Source: Bacteroidaceae bacterium (GTDB taxonomy: Bacteria > Bacteroidota > Bacteroidia > Bacteroidales > Bacteroidaceae). From it: a DNA stretch of 64,000 nucleotides. Positions 1 to 8,023 of the stretch are shown here, in pieces (position 1 is the first letter of the stretch; every line of letters begins with the position of its first letter). Below the pieces are notes generated by a model. The model saw only the letters and a program-made list of their open reading frames with translations. It was not told the origin of the DNA and did not search any database. Both the position numbers and the translations under genes were made by a program. The stretch spans positions 1 to 64,000 of the forward strand of contig JAFROT010000010.1 of assembly GCA_017429525.1 (NCBI GenBank), in the 5' to 3' direction.

Positions 1-2171
1 AGCTTGATGAGGATGTTGAGCGAGGGGCCGCTGGTGTCCTTGAACTGGTCGCCTACGGTGTCGCCCACGATGGTAGCTTTATGCGCGAACGAGCCCTTAC
101 CGCCGAAGTTGCCTTCCTCGACCATCTTCTTCGCGTTGTCCCAGGCACCGCCTGCGTTAGCCATGAAAACGGCCAGCGTGAAGCCGCATGCCAGGCCGCC
201 GACCAACAGGCCGAGCACGCCTGCCACGCCGAGCACCAGGCCCACGACGATGGGGATGGCGATGGCCAAGAGCGACGGGAAGATCATCTCGTGCTGGGCG
301 GCACGCGTGGATATTTCTACGCACGAGCCGTAGTCGGGCGTAGCCTTGCCCTCGAGGATGCCCGCTATCTCGCGGAACTGACGGCGCACCTCCTCCACCA
401 TCTTCTGCGCAGCACGCCCGACGGCCTCCATCGTCAGGCCGCAGAACAGGAAGGCGGCCATCGCGCCGATGAAAGCGCCCACGAGCACACGCGGGTTCAT
501 CAGGTTGACCTGGAAGTAGTTCATGAAATCGGGAATGGTGGCCTCGGCAGCGCTGATGGCCTCGCCGCGGAGGTTGGTCAGCGTCATGCCCGCACGCTCC
601 ATCGCAATCTTGATTTCCTCGATATACGAGGCCAGGAGAGCCAGCGCGGTGAGTGCTGCCGAGCCGATGGCGAAGCCCTTGCCCGTGGCAGCGGTGGTAT
701 TGCCCAGGGCATCGAGGGCGTCGGTGCGATGGCGCACTTCCTCGCCCAGTTCGCTCATCTCAGCGTTGCCGCCTGCGTTGTCGGCGATGGGACCGTAGGC
801 GTCGGTGGCCAACGTGATGCCAAGCGTGGAGAGCATACCTACGGCGGCGATGCCGATGCCGTACAGACCCTTGGACAGCGCCTCGGCCGACATGGCCATA
901 TCGAAGCCGTTGGCGCACAGGTAGCTGAGCATGATGGCCACGCCGATGGTGACGACGGGGATGCACGTCGAGATCATACCTGTGCCTATACCTTTAATAA
1001 TAACGGTGGCCGAACCGGTCAAGCCAGCCTCCGAGATCTTCTGCGTAGGTTTGTAGGAGTGGCTGGTGTAGTACTCCGTCGCCTGCCCGATGATGACGCC
1101 GGCGGCCAGACCTGTGATGACGGAGAACGAGAGGCCGAGCCAGCCCTCGATGCCCAAGAGGTAGAGGATGGCGAAGGTAGCCACGGCGATGAGCAGGGCC
1201 GAGACATTCGTGCCTACGGACAGCGAGCGCAGCAGGTCCTTCATCGTCGCGCCCTCCTTCGTGCGAACCAAGTAGATGCCGAAGATGCTGAGGAACACGC
1301 CCACGGCTGCAATCAGCATCGGCGCGATGACGGCGCGCATCTGCATCTCGCCACTCATGGCGAAGGCCGTGGCACCGAGAGCTGCCGTCGAGAGGATGGA
1401 GCCGCAATAGCTCTCGTAGAGGTCGGCGCCCATACCCGCTACATCGCCTACGTTGTCGCCTACGTTGTCGGCAATCGTCGCCGGGTTGCGCGGGTCGTCC
1501 TCGGGGATGTCGGCCTCAACCTTGCCTACGATGTCGGCGCCCACGTCGGCAGCCTTCGTGTAGATGCCGCCACCGACGCGTGCAAACAGCGCCTGCGTCG
1601 AGGCGCCCATGCCGAAGGTGAGCATCGTGGTGGTGATGATAATGAGAGACCCACCCCCGGCCCCTCCCGTGAGGGAGGGGAGCGGCTGCGCGTCGTAAAC
1701 GGCAGTCAGTATGATGAACCACAGGGCGATGTCCAAGAGTCCGAGACCTACCACGGTCAGTCCCATGACAGCTCCCGAGCGGAAGGCGATGCGCAGCCCG
1801 CCGTCCAGGCTCTTGCGTGCGGCGTTGGCCGTGCGAGCCGAGGCGTAGGTGGCCGTCTTCATGCCGAAGAAGCCTGCCAGGCCCGAGAAGAAACCGCCCG
1901 TAAGGAAGGCAAACGGCACCCACGGGTTCTGCCACTTCAGCACGTAGGCCATGAAGGCGAACAGCACGGCCAGCACGATGAACACGATCGTGACGACCTT
2001 GTACTGCTGCCGCAAGTAGGCCATCGCGCCACGACGGACGTGACCGGCAATCTCACGCATACGAGGCGTGCCCTCGTCCGCACCCATCATCGTGCGGAAG
2101 AAGTAATAAGCCATGCTCAGCGCCACCACCGAAGCGATGGGCACGAGCCAGAATACAATTGGAAGGTTCAT
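1..2171 (-). CDS. hppA: Membrane-bound, K+-dependent-class ion-pumping pyrophosphatase (3' end cut off)
   Basis: Integral membrane enzyme that couples hydrolysis of pyrophosphate to export of H+ and/or Na+ across the inner membrane. The reading frame starts at the ATG at 2171 ([10 protein letters not shown]) and is still open at base 1, giving 723 residues; the family is usually about 730, so only a short C-terminal end is missing. Visible signatures are the substrate loop [20 protein letters not shown], the following [17 protein letters not shown] segment, and [10 protein letters not shown]. The alanine after GNTTA is the residue typical of the K+-dependent class; K+-independent enzymes have lysine there. 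I cannot tell from sequence whether H+ or Na+ is pumped. A short insert, [12 protein letters not shown], lies in a loop around residues 165-176 and is encoded by a GC-rich hairpin repeat. Preceded by its own promoter and a repeated leader. Confidence 0.95.
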   Translation of the reverse strand, partial: MNLPIVFWLVPIASVVALSMAYYFFRTMMGADEGTPRMREIAGHVRRGAMAYLRQQYKVVTIVFIVLAVLFAFMAYVLKWQNPWVPFAFLTGGFFSGLAGFFGMKTATYASARTANAARKSLDGGLRIAFRSGAVMGLTVVGLGLLDIALWFIILTAVYDAQPLPSLTGGAGGGSLIIITTTMLTFGMGASTQALFARVGGGIYTKAADVGADIVGKVEADIPEDDPRNPATIADNVGDNVGDVAGMGADLYESYCGSILSTAALGATAFAMSGEMQMRAVIAPMLIAAVGVFLSIFGIYLVRTKEGATMKDLLRSLSVGTNVSALLIAVATFAILYLLGIEGWLGLSFSVITGLAAGVIIGQATEYYTSHSYKPTQKISEAGLTGSATVIIKGIGTGMISTCIPVVTIGVAIMLSYLCANGFDMAMSAEALSKGLYGIGIAAVGMLSTLGITLATDAYGPIADNAGGNAEMSELGEEVRHRTDALDALGNTTAATGKGFAIGSAALTALALLASYIEEIKIAMERAGMTLTNLRGEAISAAEATIPDFMNYFQVNLMNPRVLVGAFIGAMAAFLFCGLTMEAVGRAAQKMVEEVRRQFREIAGILEGKATPDYGSCVEISTRAAQHEMIFPSLLAIAIPIVVGLVLGVAGVLGLLVGGLACGFTLAVFMANAGGAWDNAKKMVEEGNFGGKGSFAHKATIVGDTVGDQFKDTSGPSLNILIK
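1646..1683. repeat. GC-rich hairpin repeat, copy inside hppA
   Basis: CCCCTCCC, a 4-nt loop and GGGAGGGG form a perfect hairpin at 1661-1680, followed outward by a run of C or G. Read on the minus strand the element contains GGGAGGGGCCGGGGGTGGG, four G-tracts that fit a G-quadruplex pattern. It is translated in frame as part of hppA. Related copies lie in mtaB, the first chromate transporter gene and the GH2 gene. Confidence 0.75.
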
Positions 2172-2196
2172 AACGGTTAGAAGGTTTTTATTAATT

Positions 2197-2295
2197 AGGT
2201 TTCTTGAACAAGCAGGATATCTACGGAGGTCTTGAAGTTAGAGGTCCTGAACATGCAGGATATGAACGGAGGTTTTTGAAGTCAAGGCTTTTGAA
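2197..2295. repeat. Tandem repeat of about 43-44 bp in the hppA leader
   Basis: Two full copies and the start of a third share TTGAAC, GCAGGATAT, ACGGAGGT and TTGAAGT in the same order (TTGAA at 2204, 2232, 2276 and 2291). The array lies between the hppA promoter and its start codon, so it would be transcribed as part of the 5' leader. The rest of the gene-free stretch 2172-2523 holds the hppA promoter and about 110 GC-rich bases (2410-2523) in which no gene is recognised. Confidence 0.7.
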
Positions 2296-2340
2296 CGAAT
2301 TCGACACGCATGAAGGAGCGTATCTCGTTGTTTTCGCCGA

Positions 2341-2371
2341 CAAATTTAGTCATATTTCGTGAATTGACCAA
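2341..2371 (-). promoter_or_regulatory. Bacteroidota-type promoter of hppA
   Basis: On the minus strand TAAATTTG (2348-2341) matches the -7 consensus TAnnTTTG, and TTGG (2371-2368) lies about 20 nt upstream as the -33 element. The leader to the hppA ATG is about 165 nt. Confidence 0.7.
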
Positions 2372-2523
2372 TAAAAATGAGGAAATAATGTACTTGCACG
2401 CGCAAAATATTACCGACAGGTGATCACAAGCAAAGGCCGTACGCGACTGATGCCCAAGCTGATGCGCCATGTAACGACCGATGCCGTCGAGTTCCAGAAG
2501 AGCGAGGACGGGAAACGGCTCGC

Positions 2524-3084
2524 CTACTCTTCCATTCGGCTGATGCGGCGGGCTTCGGCGCGAGCTTCCTTCCACCGAGGGAAAAAGCGGTCCATGACAG
2601 CGTAGAAGCGAGGACCGTGGTTGGGGACGAGGAGATGGGCAAGTTCGTGAACGACAATATGTTCGATGCACCAATCGGGAAGGAGGAGGAGGTAGAGGCT
2701 GAAGCAGAGGGCCCGGCGGTCGGTATAGCAGCACCCCCAACGCGAGATGGTGGCGCGGTAGAAGATGGTGGCTGGCGCTACACTCATAAGGGGGGCGTAG
2801 TGAGCGACGAGCGGACGTACAATGGCATCAAGACACGTACGGGCCTCGTCCCACTGAGCGCGCGTCTGCAGGGGCAGCTGGGCATAGAACGCCTGGCGCG
2901 TCTGCTGGCGTTCAGCGGTCTTTTTCTGCGCCTGAGCAATCCAATCCCGATGACGGTCGAGAAACTCGCGAACCTCCTCATCTGACGTATGATAGGGCAC
3001 AGAGACGCGCACATCGCCATTTTTGGCGATGCGTAGCGTGAGTCGGGAGGTACGCCGACGTGTGACTTGTATCTTGTAGTCCAT
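2524..3084 (-). CDS. YgjP/DUF45-type zinc metallopeptidase-like protein
   Basis: Predicted cytosolic metal-dependent hydrolase of the YgjP/WLM-related family. The start MDYKIQVTRRRTSRL at 3084 gives 186 residues and fits the family's N-terminal pattern; a TTG 27 nt further upstream also keeps the frame but would add an untypical MSAFQPVRF. The zinc motif HELAH (H146, E147, H150) with a further H156 in LLVPNHGPRF is intact, preceded by the family motif SRWGCC. Substrate unknown; in E. coli the YgjP relative has no settled physiological role. It lies 45 bp downstream of the glycosyltransferase gene in the same direction and is probably cotranscribed with mtaB and that gene. Slightly shorter than the usual 220-240 residues, mostly in the N-terminal half. 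Confidence 0.85.
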   Translation of the reverse strand: MDYKIQVTRRRTSRLTLRIAKNGDVRVSVPYHTSDEEVREFLDRHRDWIAQAQKKTAERQQTRQAFYAQLPLQTRAQWDEARTCLDAIVRPLVAHYAPLMSVAPATIFYRATISRWGCCYTDRRALCFSLYLLLLPDWCIEHIVVHELAHLLVPNHGPRFYAVMDRFFPRWKEARAEARRISRMEE

Positions 3085-3129
3085 GAATCTCACGGGTTGA
3101 AAAGCCGACAAGCAGCGGACTTCAGTCCG

Positions 3130-4164
3130 TTAAGCACCTTGATGGACGAGGTCGGCGTATTTCTTCTTGCGGCGGAAATAATAGGCGGCAAGCAGGCTGC
3201 CTGCATACTGCTCGGGAATGGGGTCAAGGCGCGTGGCGGCAAGGTTGGCTGCACGATCGGAGACGAAGTCGGCTTTCATCCTGCGGAAGGCACGACGGCC
3301 CTGCCAGACGGCACGGAAGCTGCGGCCCTCACCCTTCAGGAGGAATACGAGCGAGGCCAGCGCGTCGAGCCAAAAACGAACGAACATCACGCGCTGCAGA
3401 CGTGAATCGGGCAGATTCTTATACAAAAGGAGGAGGTTGTTGCGGAAGTTGAGGAAGGTCTTGCGAGGGTTTTCCTTAGGGAGCGTGCCGCCACCGACAT
3501 GATAGACCACGGACTGGGGCAAACAGACGATGCGATGGCCACGGGCACGAAGGCGCCAGCAGAGGTCTATCTCCTCTTGATGAGCAAAGAAGCGGCCATC
3601 GAGACCACCTACCTGCCAATAGACATCGGCACGGATGAGCAGGGCCGCCCCCGTGGCCCAGAAGACATCGGCGACGGCGTCGTACTGCCCACGGTCTTCT
3701 TCAACTACGTCAAAGATGCGCCCTCGGCAGAATGGGTACCCAAGGCTGTCGATGTACCCGCCAGCTGCACCTGCGTACTCGAAATGAGTGGGCGTGTGCT
3801 GGGCGCGGAGCTTAGGCTGACAAGCGGCCACGTCGAGGTGGTCGTTCATATACGCGAGCATAGGTTGCAGCCAGCCCTCGGGCGTCTGGACATCGGAGTT
3901 GAGCAGAAGATAATAGTCATAGCCCTCTCCCACCCTGCGAAGGGCTTGGTTGTAGCCTTCGGCAAAGCCGTAGTTGTGGTCGAGCGTCAAAACGCCTACC
4001 TGCGGGAAATCAGAGGCAAGAAGAGCGAGCGACTCGTCGGTGGAACCGTTGTCAGCCACAATGACATCGGCCAGCGCAGCGGGCGTACCGGCAAGGACAG
4101 AAGGCAGGAAGCGACGGAGCATCTGAGCGCCGTTCCAATTGAGAATGACGATGGCTGTTTTCAT
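3130..4164 (-). CDS. Family 2 glycosyltransferase (rhamnosyltransferase-like)
   Basis: GT-A fold glycosyltransferase, 344 residues. The N-terminal strand TAIVILNWNG, the nucleotide-binding stretch VIVADNGSTDESL (about 34-46) and LLLNSDVQTPEGWL (acidic metal-binding region near residue 90) are typical of GT2 enzymes of the WbbL kind that add sugars to cell-surface polysaccharide. EEIDLCWRLRARG near residue 190 is the usual acceptor/catalytic-base region. No transmembrane domain is obvious, so it would act at the cytoplasmic face of the inner membrane. Its ATG overlaps the stop of mtaB by the ATGA arrangement, so translation is coupled. Donor and acceptor cannot be told from sequence. Confidence 0.9.
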   Translation of the reverse strand: MKTAIVILNWNGAQMLRRFLPSVLAGTPAALADVIVADNGSTDESLALLASDFPQVGVLTLDHNYGFAEGYNQALRRVGEGYDYYLLLNSDVQTPEGWLQPMLAYMNDHLDVAACQPKLRAQHTPTHFEYAGAAGGYIDSLGYPFCRGRIFDVVEEDRGQYDAVADVFWATGAALLIRADVYWQVGGLDGRFFAHQEEIDLCWRLRARGHRIVCLPQSVVYHVGGGTLPKENPRKTFLNFRNNLLLLYKNLPDSRLQRVMFVRFWLDALASLVFLLKGEGRSFRAVWQGRRAFRRMKADFVSDRAANLAATRLDPIPEQYAGSLLAAYYFRRKKKYADLVHQGA

Positions 4165-5597
4165 TCTGCTATCAGCGCCGAGGCATCGGCGTTCCAGTGG
4201 GTGAGACGAAGGTGAAGGAGATGATTATCAAGCGAGTGCCGAGAGTGAGAAGAAGCCTCAGCCCGCGCAGAATATTCCACCTTGATATAGTTGTCGGTGA
4301 AGCCGTTATAGAGGCCTGCAGTGCGGCTGTGCTCAAGAAGGACAGGACGCGTCTGCCCGACGAACTGTTCGTAGAAGGCACTGAGCTTGCGCTCACTGAT
4401 GGCGAGGAGACGCTGGCTGCGCTCATGCTTCTGCTCGGGGCGAACGGCATAAGGAATGCGAAGAGCCGCCGTTCCGGGGCGCTCGCTGTAGCTGAACACA
4501 TGGAGTTGGGAGACAGGCAGACTCTCGATGAAGCGCTCAGCCTCATCAAACAGCTCGGGCGTCTCGCCACGCGTGCCCACGATGACATCAACACCGATGA
4601 AAGCATCGGGCATCAGCTCGCGCACGCGCGCGACCTTATTATAGAATAGGGCGGTGTCATAGCGACGATGCATGAGACGGAGCACTTCGTCGGAACCAGA
4701 CTGAAGAGGAATATGGAAATGGGGCATGAAAGCGCGCGACTGCGCACAGAACTGCAGCACCTCGTCGGTGAGCAGATTCGGCTCAATGCTGGAGATGCGG
4801 TAGCGCTCGATACCCTCGACCGCGTCCAGTGCCCGAATCAGTTCCAAGAACGACTCGCCTGTAGAACGGCCGAAGTCGCCAATATTGACGCCGGTGATGA
4901 CGATCTCCTTACCGCCTTCGGCAGCAGCCTGTCGCGCCTGTTCGACCAACGAGGCGATGCTGCCATTGCGACTACGCCCACGCGCGAACGGGATCGTACA
5001 ATAGGTGCAGAAATAATTGCAACCGTCCTGCACCTTCAAGAAATAGCGCGTGCGGTCACCACAGGAGCAGGAGGGAACAAAGGGAACACTCCCAGTCTCT
5101 ACGGCCTCTCCCCCGGCCCCTCCCCTGTTAGGGAGGGGAGATGAGTCAGTAGTGGAGACCTGTATTCCTTCAATAACAGAAGGCAGAGCGGCTCCCCCCT
5201 CCCTAACTGAGGAGGGGTCGGGGGAGAGGCCTTTCATTCTTTCAATCACCTTTTCCACCACCTGCCCCTTCTCACTCTGTCCGAGGACAAGGCTGACACC
5301 CTCGATGGCAGCTACCTCGTCAGGCTTGAGCTGCGCATAACAACCCATGACCACAACGAGAGCACCCGGATGCTGGCGTACCAGCTTGTGAATAGCTTGC
5401 CGGCACTTGTGGTCCGCGACTTCAGTGACGCTGCACGTGTTGACAATGCAGATGTCCGCCAACTCACCCTTGGCGACCTTGCGGACACCAACATCGGCGA
5501 GTTGACGTGCGATTGTGGACGTCTCAGCGAAATTTAGCTTGCAACCTAATGTGAAAAAGGCAGCCCGCTTTCCCTCGAGTACGGAAGTCTGGCTCAT
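4161..5597 (-). CDS. mtaB: tRNA N6-threonylcarbamoyladenosine-37 C2-methylthiotransferase
   Basis: Radical-SAM methylthiotransferase that converts t6A37 to ms2t6A37 in ANN-decoding tRNAs. The N-terminal UPF0004 domain has FFTLGCKLNFAET and cysteines C19, C55 and C86 for the auxiliary cluster; the radical-SAM cluster is CNYFCTYC (C193, C197, C200) followed by PFARGRSRNG. A C-terminal TRAM-like region follows. FTLGCKLN is the MtaB rather than the MiaB or RimO form. At 478 residues it is longer than usual (about 430-445) because residues about 122-170 are an insert made of two inverted copies of a GC-rich repeat. The insert lies between the two domains and keeps the frame. Begins an operon with the GT2 and YgjP-like genes. 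Confidence 0.93.
   Translation of the reverse strand: MSQTSVLEGKRAAFFTLGCKLNFAETSTIARQLADVGVRKVAKGELADICIVNTCSVTEVADHKCRQAIHKLVRQHPGALVVVMGCYAQLKPDEVAAIEGVSLVLGQSEKGQVVEKVIERMKGLSPDPSSVREGGAALPSVIEGIQVSTTDSSPLPNRGGAGGEAVETGSVPFVPSCSCGDRTRYFLKVQDGCNYFCTYCTIPFARGRSRNGSIASLVEQARQAAAEGGKEIVITGVNIGDFGRSTGESFLELIRALDAVEGIERYRISSIEPNLLTDEVLQFCAQSRAFMPHFHIPLQSGSDEVLRLMHRRYDTALFYNKVARVRELMPDAFIGVDVIVGTRGETPELFDEAERFIESLPVSQLHVFSYSERPGTAALRIPYAVRPEQKHERSQRLLAISERKLSAFYEQFVGQTRPVLLEHSRTAGLYNGFTDNYIKVEYSARAEASSHSRHSLDNHLLHLRLTHWNADASALIAE
5103..5236. repeat. Inverted pair of GC-rich hairpin repeats inside mtaB
   Basis: Left arm 5103-5138 and right arm 5190-5236 are inverted copies; the outer 21 bases (GGCCTCTCCCCCGGCCCCTC and onward) match the complement of the right end at 20 of 21 positions. 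Each arm also has its own small CCCCTCCC/GGGAGGGG-like hairpin. About 50 bp of unique sequence lie between the arms. The whole 134-bp unit is read in frame by mtaB. Confidence 0.8.
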
Positions 5598-5619
5598 AAC
5601 GTTGTTCTGTTTTCGGGTG

Positions 5620-5627
5620 CAAAGTTA
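5620..5627 (-). promoter_or_regulatory. -7 box of the mtaB promoter
   Basis: TAACTTTG on the minus strand, 23 nt upstream of the mtaB ATG, matches TAnnTTTG and is followed by GCACC as in many promoters of this window. No convincing -33 element was found. Confidence 0.55.
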
Positions 5628-5778
5628 CAGCTTTTCTTGCGTAACGCCGAGAAGTAAGGTCTTTTTAACATTTCAATACATAATTGATAATGAAACGTTT
5701 GCATTTTCATCGAAAAAAAAGATGAAAAAAAGATGAAAAAAAGTTGGCAAAAAAAGAACAACGTATTCAAAAAGTGCG

Positions 5779-5786
5779 TACCTTTG
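5779..5786 (+). promoter_or_regulatory. -7 box upstream of the small lipoprotein gene
   Basis: TACCTTTG followed by GCACC, 54 nt before the start codon at 5841. The stretch upstream (5700-5760) is very A-rich with a repeated GATGAAAAAAA motif. Confidence 0.55.
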
Positions 5787-5840
5787 CACCGTTTTAAAAA
5801 GCAAATAATTGTTTTACAGATTTAAAAAGCAAAAAAGAAA

Positions 5841-6059
5841 ATGAAAAAGGTTGCATTTATGTTCGTAGCCGCTATGGCTATCTCTTTCGCATCTTGCGGT
5901 GGTCAGGCTACTGCTACTGCTGAGGCAGTTGACACTCTCGCTGAGACTGTTGATAGCGTAGTCGAAGAGGTTGTTGACACCACTGCTGCTGTTGTTGACA
6001 GCGTTGCCGCTGATGCTGCTGAGGTAGTTGACGCTGCTGCTGAGGTTGTTGCTGAATAA
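5841..6059 (+). CDS. Very small Ala/Val/Asp-rich lipoprotein
   Basis: A 72-residue lipoprotein with a clear type II signal: MKKVAFMFVAAMAISFASC, cysteine at residue 19. The mature part is only about 53 residues and almost entirely A, V, D, T and E, built of imperfect repeats of the VDT/VDS and EVVD type (AVDTLAETVDS, VVDTTAAVVDS, EVVDAAAEVVAE). It is strongly acidic, lacks aromatic residues and looks like a continuous amphipathic helix, somewhat like a small Lpp-type protein. It has its own promoter and a strong terminator, so it is a monocistronic and probably abundant transcript. No function is assigned; the length and signal are secure, the role is unknown. Confidence 0.85.
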   Translation: MKKVAFMFVAAMAISFASCGGQATATAEAVDTLAETVDSVVEEVVDTTAAVVDSVAADAAEVVDAAAEVVAE

Positions 6060-6108
6060 GCTTCGAACTTCAACTTCCTGCGAACATTAAACAGGAAACA
6101 AAAGCAAA

Positions 6109-6141
6109 GGAGCCACACGAGAGTGTGGCTCCCCTTTTTTT
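6109..6141 (+). terminator. Intrinsic terminator of the small lipoprotein gene
   Basis: GGAGCCACAC, loop GAGA, GTGTGGCTCC: a perfect 10-bp stem followed by seven T, 50 nt after the stop codon. Confidence 0.9.
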
Positions 6142-6240
6142 GTGGTAGCAGTGGGTGAGCTGAGATAAGGCCCAGAGGCTTTTCACCAACGGCCTAATCA
6201 CTACTACTCCTCCCCCAAAGAAATCACTGCCCCCTAAAGC

Positions 6241-6273
6241 GAAGAGGCTGCGAAACGAAATCGCAGCCTCTTC
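6241..6273. terminator. Hairpin at the end of the rpsF-rpsR-rplI operon
   Basis: GAAGAGGCTGCGA / TCGCAGCCTCTTC form a perfect 13-bp stem with a 7-nt loop, 33 nt beyond the rplI stop codon. No T-run follows on either strand, so it may act as a 3' stabilising structure as much as a terminator. Confidence 0.6.
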
Positions 6274-6305
6274 ATGAATATGATACAAATTGTATTCGGA
6301 CCTTC

Positions 6306-6872
6306 TTATGCCTCAGCGGGAGCGTCGAGGTTCTCGAGCACTTCCTGCTCGTCAGCCAGTTCCTCAGCAGCGGCAACTTCCTCGGGAGTGGCTACGGGAG
6401 CAGCCTCTTCAGCGACGGGAGCCTCAACGGGAGCATCGGGAACAACAGTGACAGGAATCTCAACGCTGACCTCCTTGTGGAGACGGACGGTAGCCGTGTG
6501 CTCACCAACGGTCTTCACGTCCTTGATGGTGATGAGCTTACGGTCGATATCGAAACCGAGCTTGCTGAGTTCATCGGCAATCATCACGCTGTTGACGCTA
6601 CCATAGATGGTACCCGTGTTGCTGACCTTAGCAGCAATCGTGAGGGCAACACCAGCGAGCTTGTCGGCGAAAGCCTGAGCGTCGTTCTTGATCTTCTCAA
6701 GTTTCTTAGCCTTCTGCTTGAGCTCTTCAGCCAGCATCTTCTTGGCGCTCGGAGAAGCGATTACGCCCTTACCCTGGGGAATAAGATAGTTACGGCCATA
6801 GCCGGACTTCACGTTCACGATGTCGTGCTTGTAACCCAAGCCGATCACATCTTCTTTCAGAATTATTTCCAT
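6306..6872 (-). CDS. rplI: 50S ribosomal protein L9 with a C-terminal Ala/Glu-rich extension
   Basis: Ribosomal protein L9, a two-domain 23S rRNA-binding protein. The N-terminal signature is visible (MEIILKEDVIGLGYKHDIVNVK, then GYGRNYLIPQGKGV), followed by the long connecting helix and the C-terminal domain ending in VEIPVTVV near residue 143. A further 45 residues rich in A, E, P and V (PVEAPVAEEAAPVATP and onward) make it 188 residues against the usual 147-150. Last gene of the rpsF-rpsR-rplI operon, 21 bp after rpsR. The tail is acidic and probably disordered; its function is unknown. Confidence 0.95.
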   Translation of the reverse strand: MEIILKEDVIGLGYKHDIVNVKSGYGRNYLIPQGKGVIASPSAKKMLAEELKQKAKKLEKIKNDAQAFADKLAGVALTIAAKVSNTGTIYGSVNSVMIADELSKLGFDIDRKLITIKDVKTVGEHTATVRLHKEVSVEIPVTVVPDAPVEAPVAEEAAPVATPEEVAAAEELADEQEVLENLDAPAEA

Positions 6873-6893
6873 AGTGCTTATTCCTCCTATTAA

Positions 6894-7157
6894 TTATTTC
6901 ATCATATCGGTTACGAAGGGAAGGAGAGCCAGGTGACGAGCACGCTTGACAGCCTGAGCTACGCGGCGCTGGAACTTCAGCGAGGTGCCGGTGATGCGAC
7001 GGGGCAGAATCTTACCCTGCTCGTTGAGGAACTTCTTGAGGAACTCGGGATCCTTGTAGTCGATATACTTAATACCACTCTTCTTGAAGCGGCAATACTT
7101 CTTCTTCTTGACGTCGACGGTTGGGGGTGTCAAATAACGAATTTCTGATTGTGCCAT
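6894..7157 (-). CDS. rpsR: 30S ribosomal protein S18
   Basis: Small basic protein of the 30S platform, 87 residues, binding next to S6. The conserved core [37 protein letters not shown] and [18 protein letters not shown] is intact. Lies only 3 bp downstream of rpsF and 21 bp upstream of rplI, the standard Bacteroidota order. Confidence 0.97.
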   Translation of the reverse strand: MAQSEIRYLTPPTVDVKKKKYCRFKKSGIKYIDYKDPEFLKKFLNEQGKILPRRITGTSLKFQRRVAQAVKRARHLALLPFVTDMMK

Positions 7158-7160
7158 TGC

Positions 7161-7502
7161 TTAGTCCTCCTTTTTAGCTTGTTTGTTTCTTCTCTTCTCA
7201 GCATACTCTGCTGCATACTTCTCGTTCTTGACGGTCAGGTAACGAAGCACGCGCTCGTCACGACGGTAGTTGACCTCCAACTTGCTGATGAGCGTAGGCT
7301 CAGCCTTGAACTCAATCATCACATAGAAGCCCGAAGACTTTTTGTCGATGGGGTAAGCGAGCTTCTTCAGACCCCACAGCTCTTCGTTCAGGATCTCAGC
7401 CCCACCTTCGGCGAGGATGCCCTTGAACTTTTCGACCGCTTCCTTCATCTGTTCGTCAGACAAAACGGGAGTTAAAATGAAAACGGTTTCGTACTGATTC
7501 AT
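7161..7502 (-). CDS. rpsF: 30S ribosomal protein S6
   Basis: S6 partners S18 on the 30S platform. The 113-residue product starts [18 protein letters not shown] and contains the conserved [18 protein letters not shown] and [13 protein letters not shown] stretches; the C-terminus is lysine-rich. First gene of the operon, with a good promoter 47 nt upstream. Confidence 0.97.
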   Translation of the reverse strand: MNQYETVFILTPVLSDEQMKEAVEKFKGILAEGGAEILNEELWGLKKLAYPIDKKSSGFYVMIEFKAEPTLISKLEVNYRRDERVLRYLTVKNEKYAAEYAEKRRNKQAKKED

Positions 7503-7548
7503 AATACGTTAATGGGTTAATAAATGATGTTTTTGCAAAAATGCTCGG

Positions 7549-7578
7549 CAAAGGTACTGCTTTTTTCTGAAATGACAA
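7549..7578 (-). promoter_or_regulatory. Promoter of rpsF-rpsR-rplI
   Basis: TACCTTTG (7556-7549) with TTG (7578-7576) 19 nt upstream on the minus strand; followed by GCCG near the expected transcript start. Confidence 0.7.
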
Positions 7579-7764
7579 GGCTTTTGGTGCAATTTTCTTC
7601 ACAAGAAAGTGTAAAAAGTAGCTTGGAGTAAGAAAAATCATTGCTCAAACGCACTTTTTTGGCAAAACGTTTCCGTGATTCAAGTTTTTTGCCTTATTTT
7701 GTGCTGTCAATAGGCATCAGACGCCTTCATCCGACCGAAAAACAATATCAAAACAACCACTAAT

Positions 7765-7938
7765 ATGAAACTTTACTCAGGTATCATCACAGCCATCGTT
7801 GGCGCTGTTCTGCTCGTCTTGAGCTATCTGTTCGACTGGGTCGACAACAATCTCGTACAGTTCCTTGCCGTACTGATCATCATCGCCGGCATCGGTCTTC
7901 ACATCTTCGTGAACTACAAGAAGCCCAACTACGACTAA
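7765..7938 (+). CDS. Small two-helix inner-membrane protein (57 residues)
   Basis: ATG at 7765, TAA at 7936-7938. The product MKLYSGIITAIVGAVLLVLS... has two hydrophobic helices (about 5-21 and 31-48) joined by a short acidic turn FDWVDNN, and ends in a polar NYKKPNYD tail, so both ends are probably cytoplasmic. The reading frame is well separated from rpsF on one side and ends just before a strong terminator, as expected for a real gene. It resembles the many short conserved membrane proteins of Bacteroidales, but no family is named with confidence and the role is unknown. Confidence 0.75.
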   Translation: MKLYSGIITAIVGAVLLVLSYLFDWVDNNLVQFLAVLIIIAGIGLHIFVNYKKPNYD

Positions 7939-7971
7939 AGACGAGGCGCCAACTCAAGCGCTCAGCAAAAC

Positions 7972-8008
7972 AAGCCCCGCTGCCAAGAGCAATCTTGCAG
8001 CGGGGCTT
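7972..8008. terminator. Bidirectional terminator between the small membrane protein and rprY
   Basis: AAGCCCCGCTG...CAAGA, loop GCAA, TCTTG CAGCGGGGCTT: a 16-bp stem with one bulged C. T-rich tracts follow on the plus strand (CTTCTTGTT) and on the minus strand (TGTTTTG), so it can serve both converging genes. Confidence 0.8.
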
Positions 8009-8023
8009 CTTGTTGGGGGAGTT

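Noticed and set aside
81-2180. 699-residue open frame on the plus strand opposite hppA
   Set aside because: It is antisense to a full pyrophosphatase, rich in H, R, G and D as expected from GC-rich antisense DNA, and has no recognisable domain.
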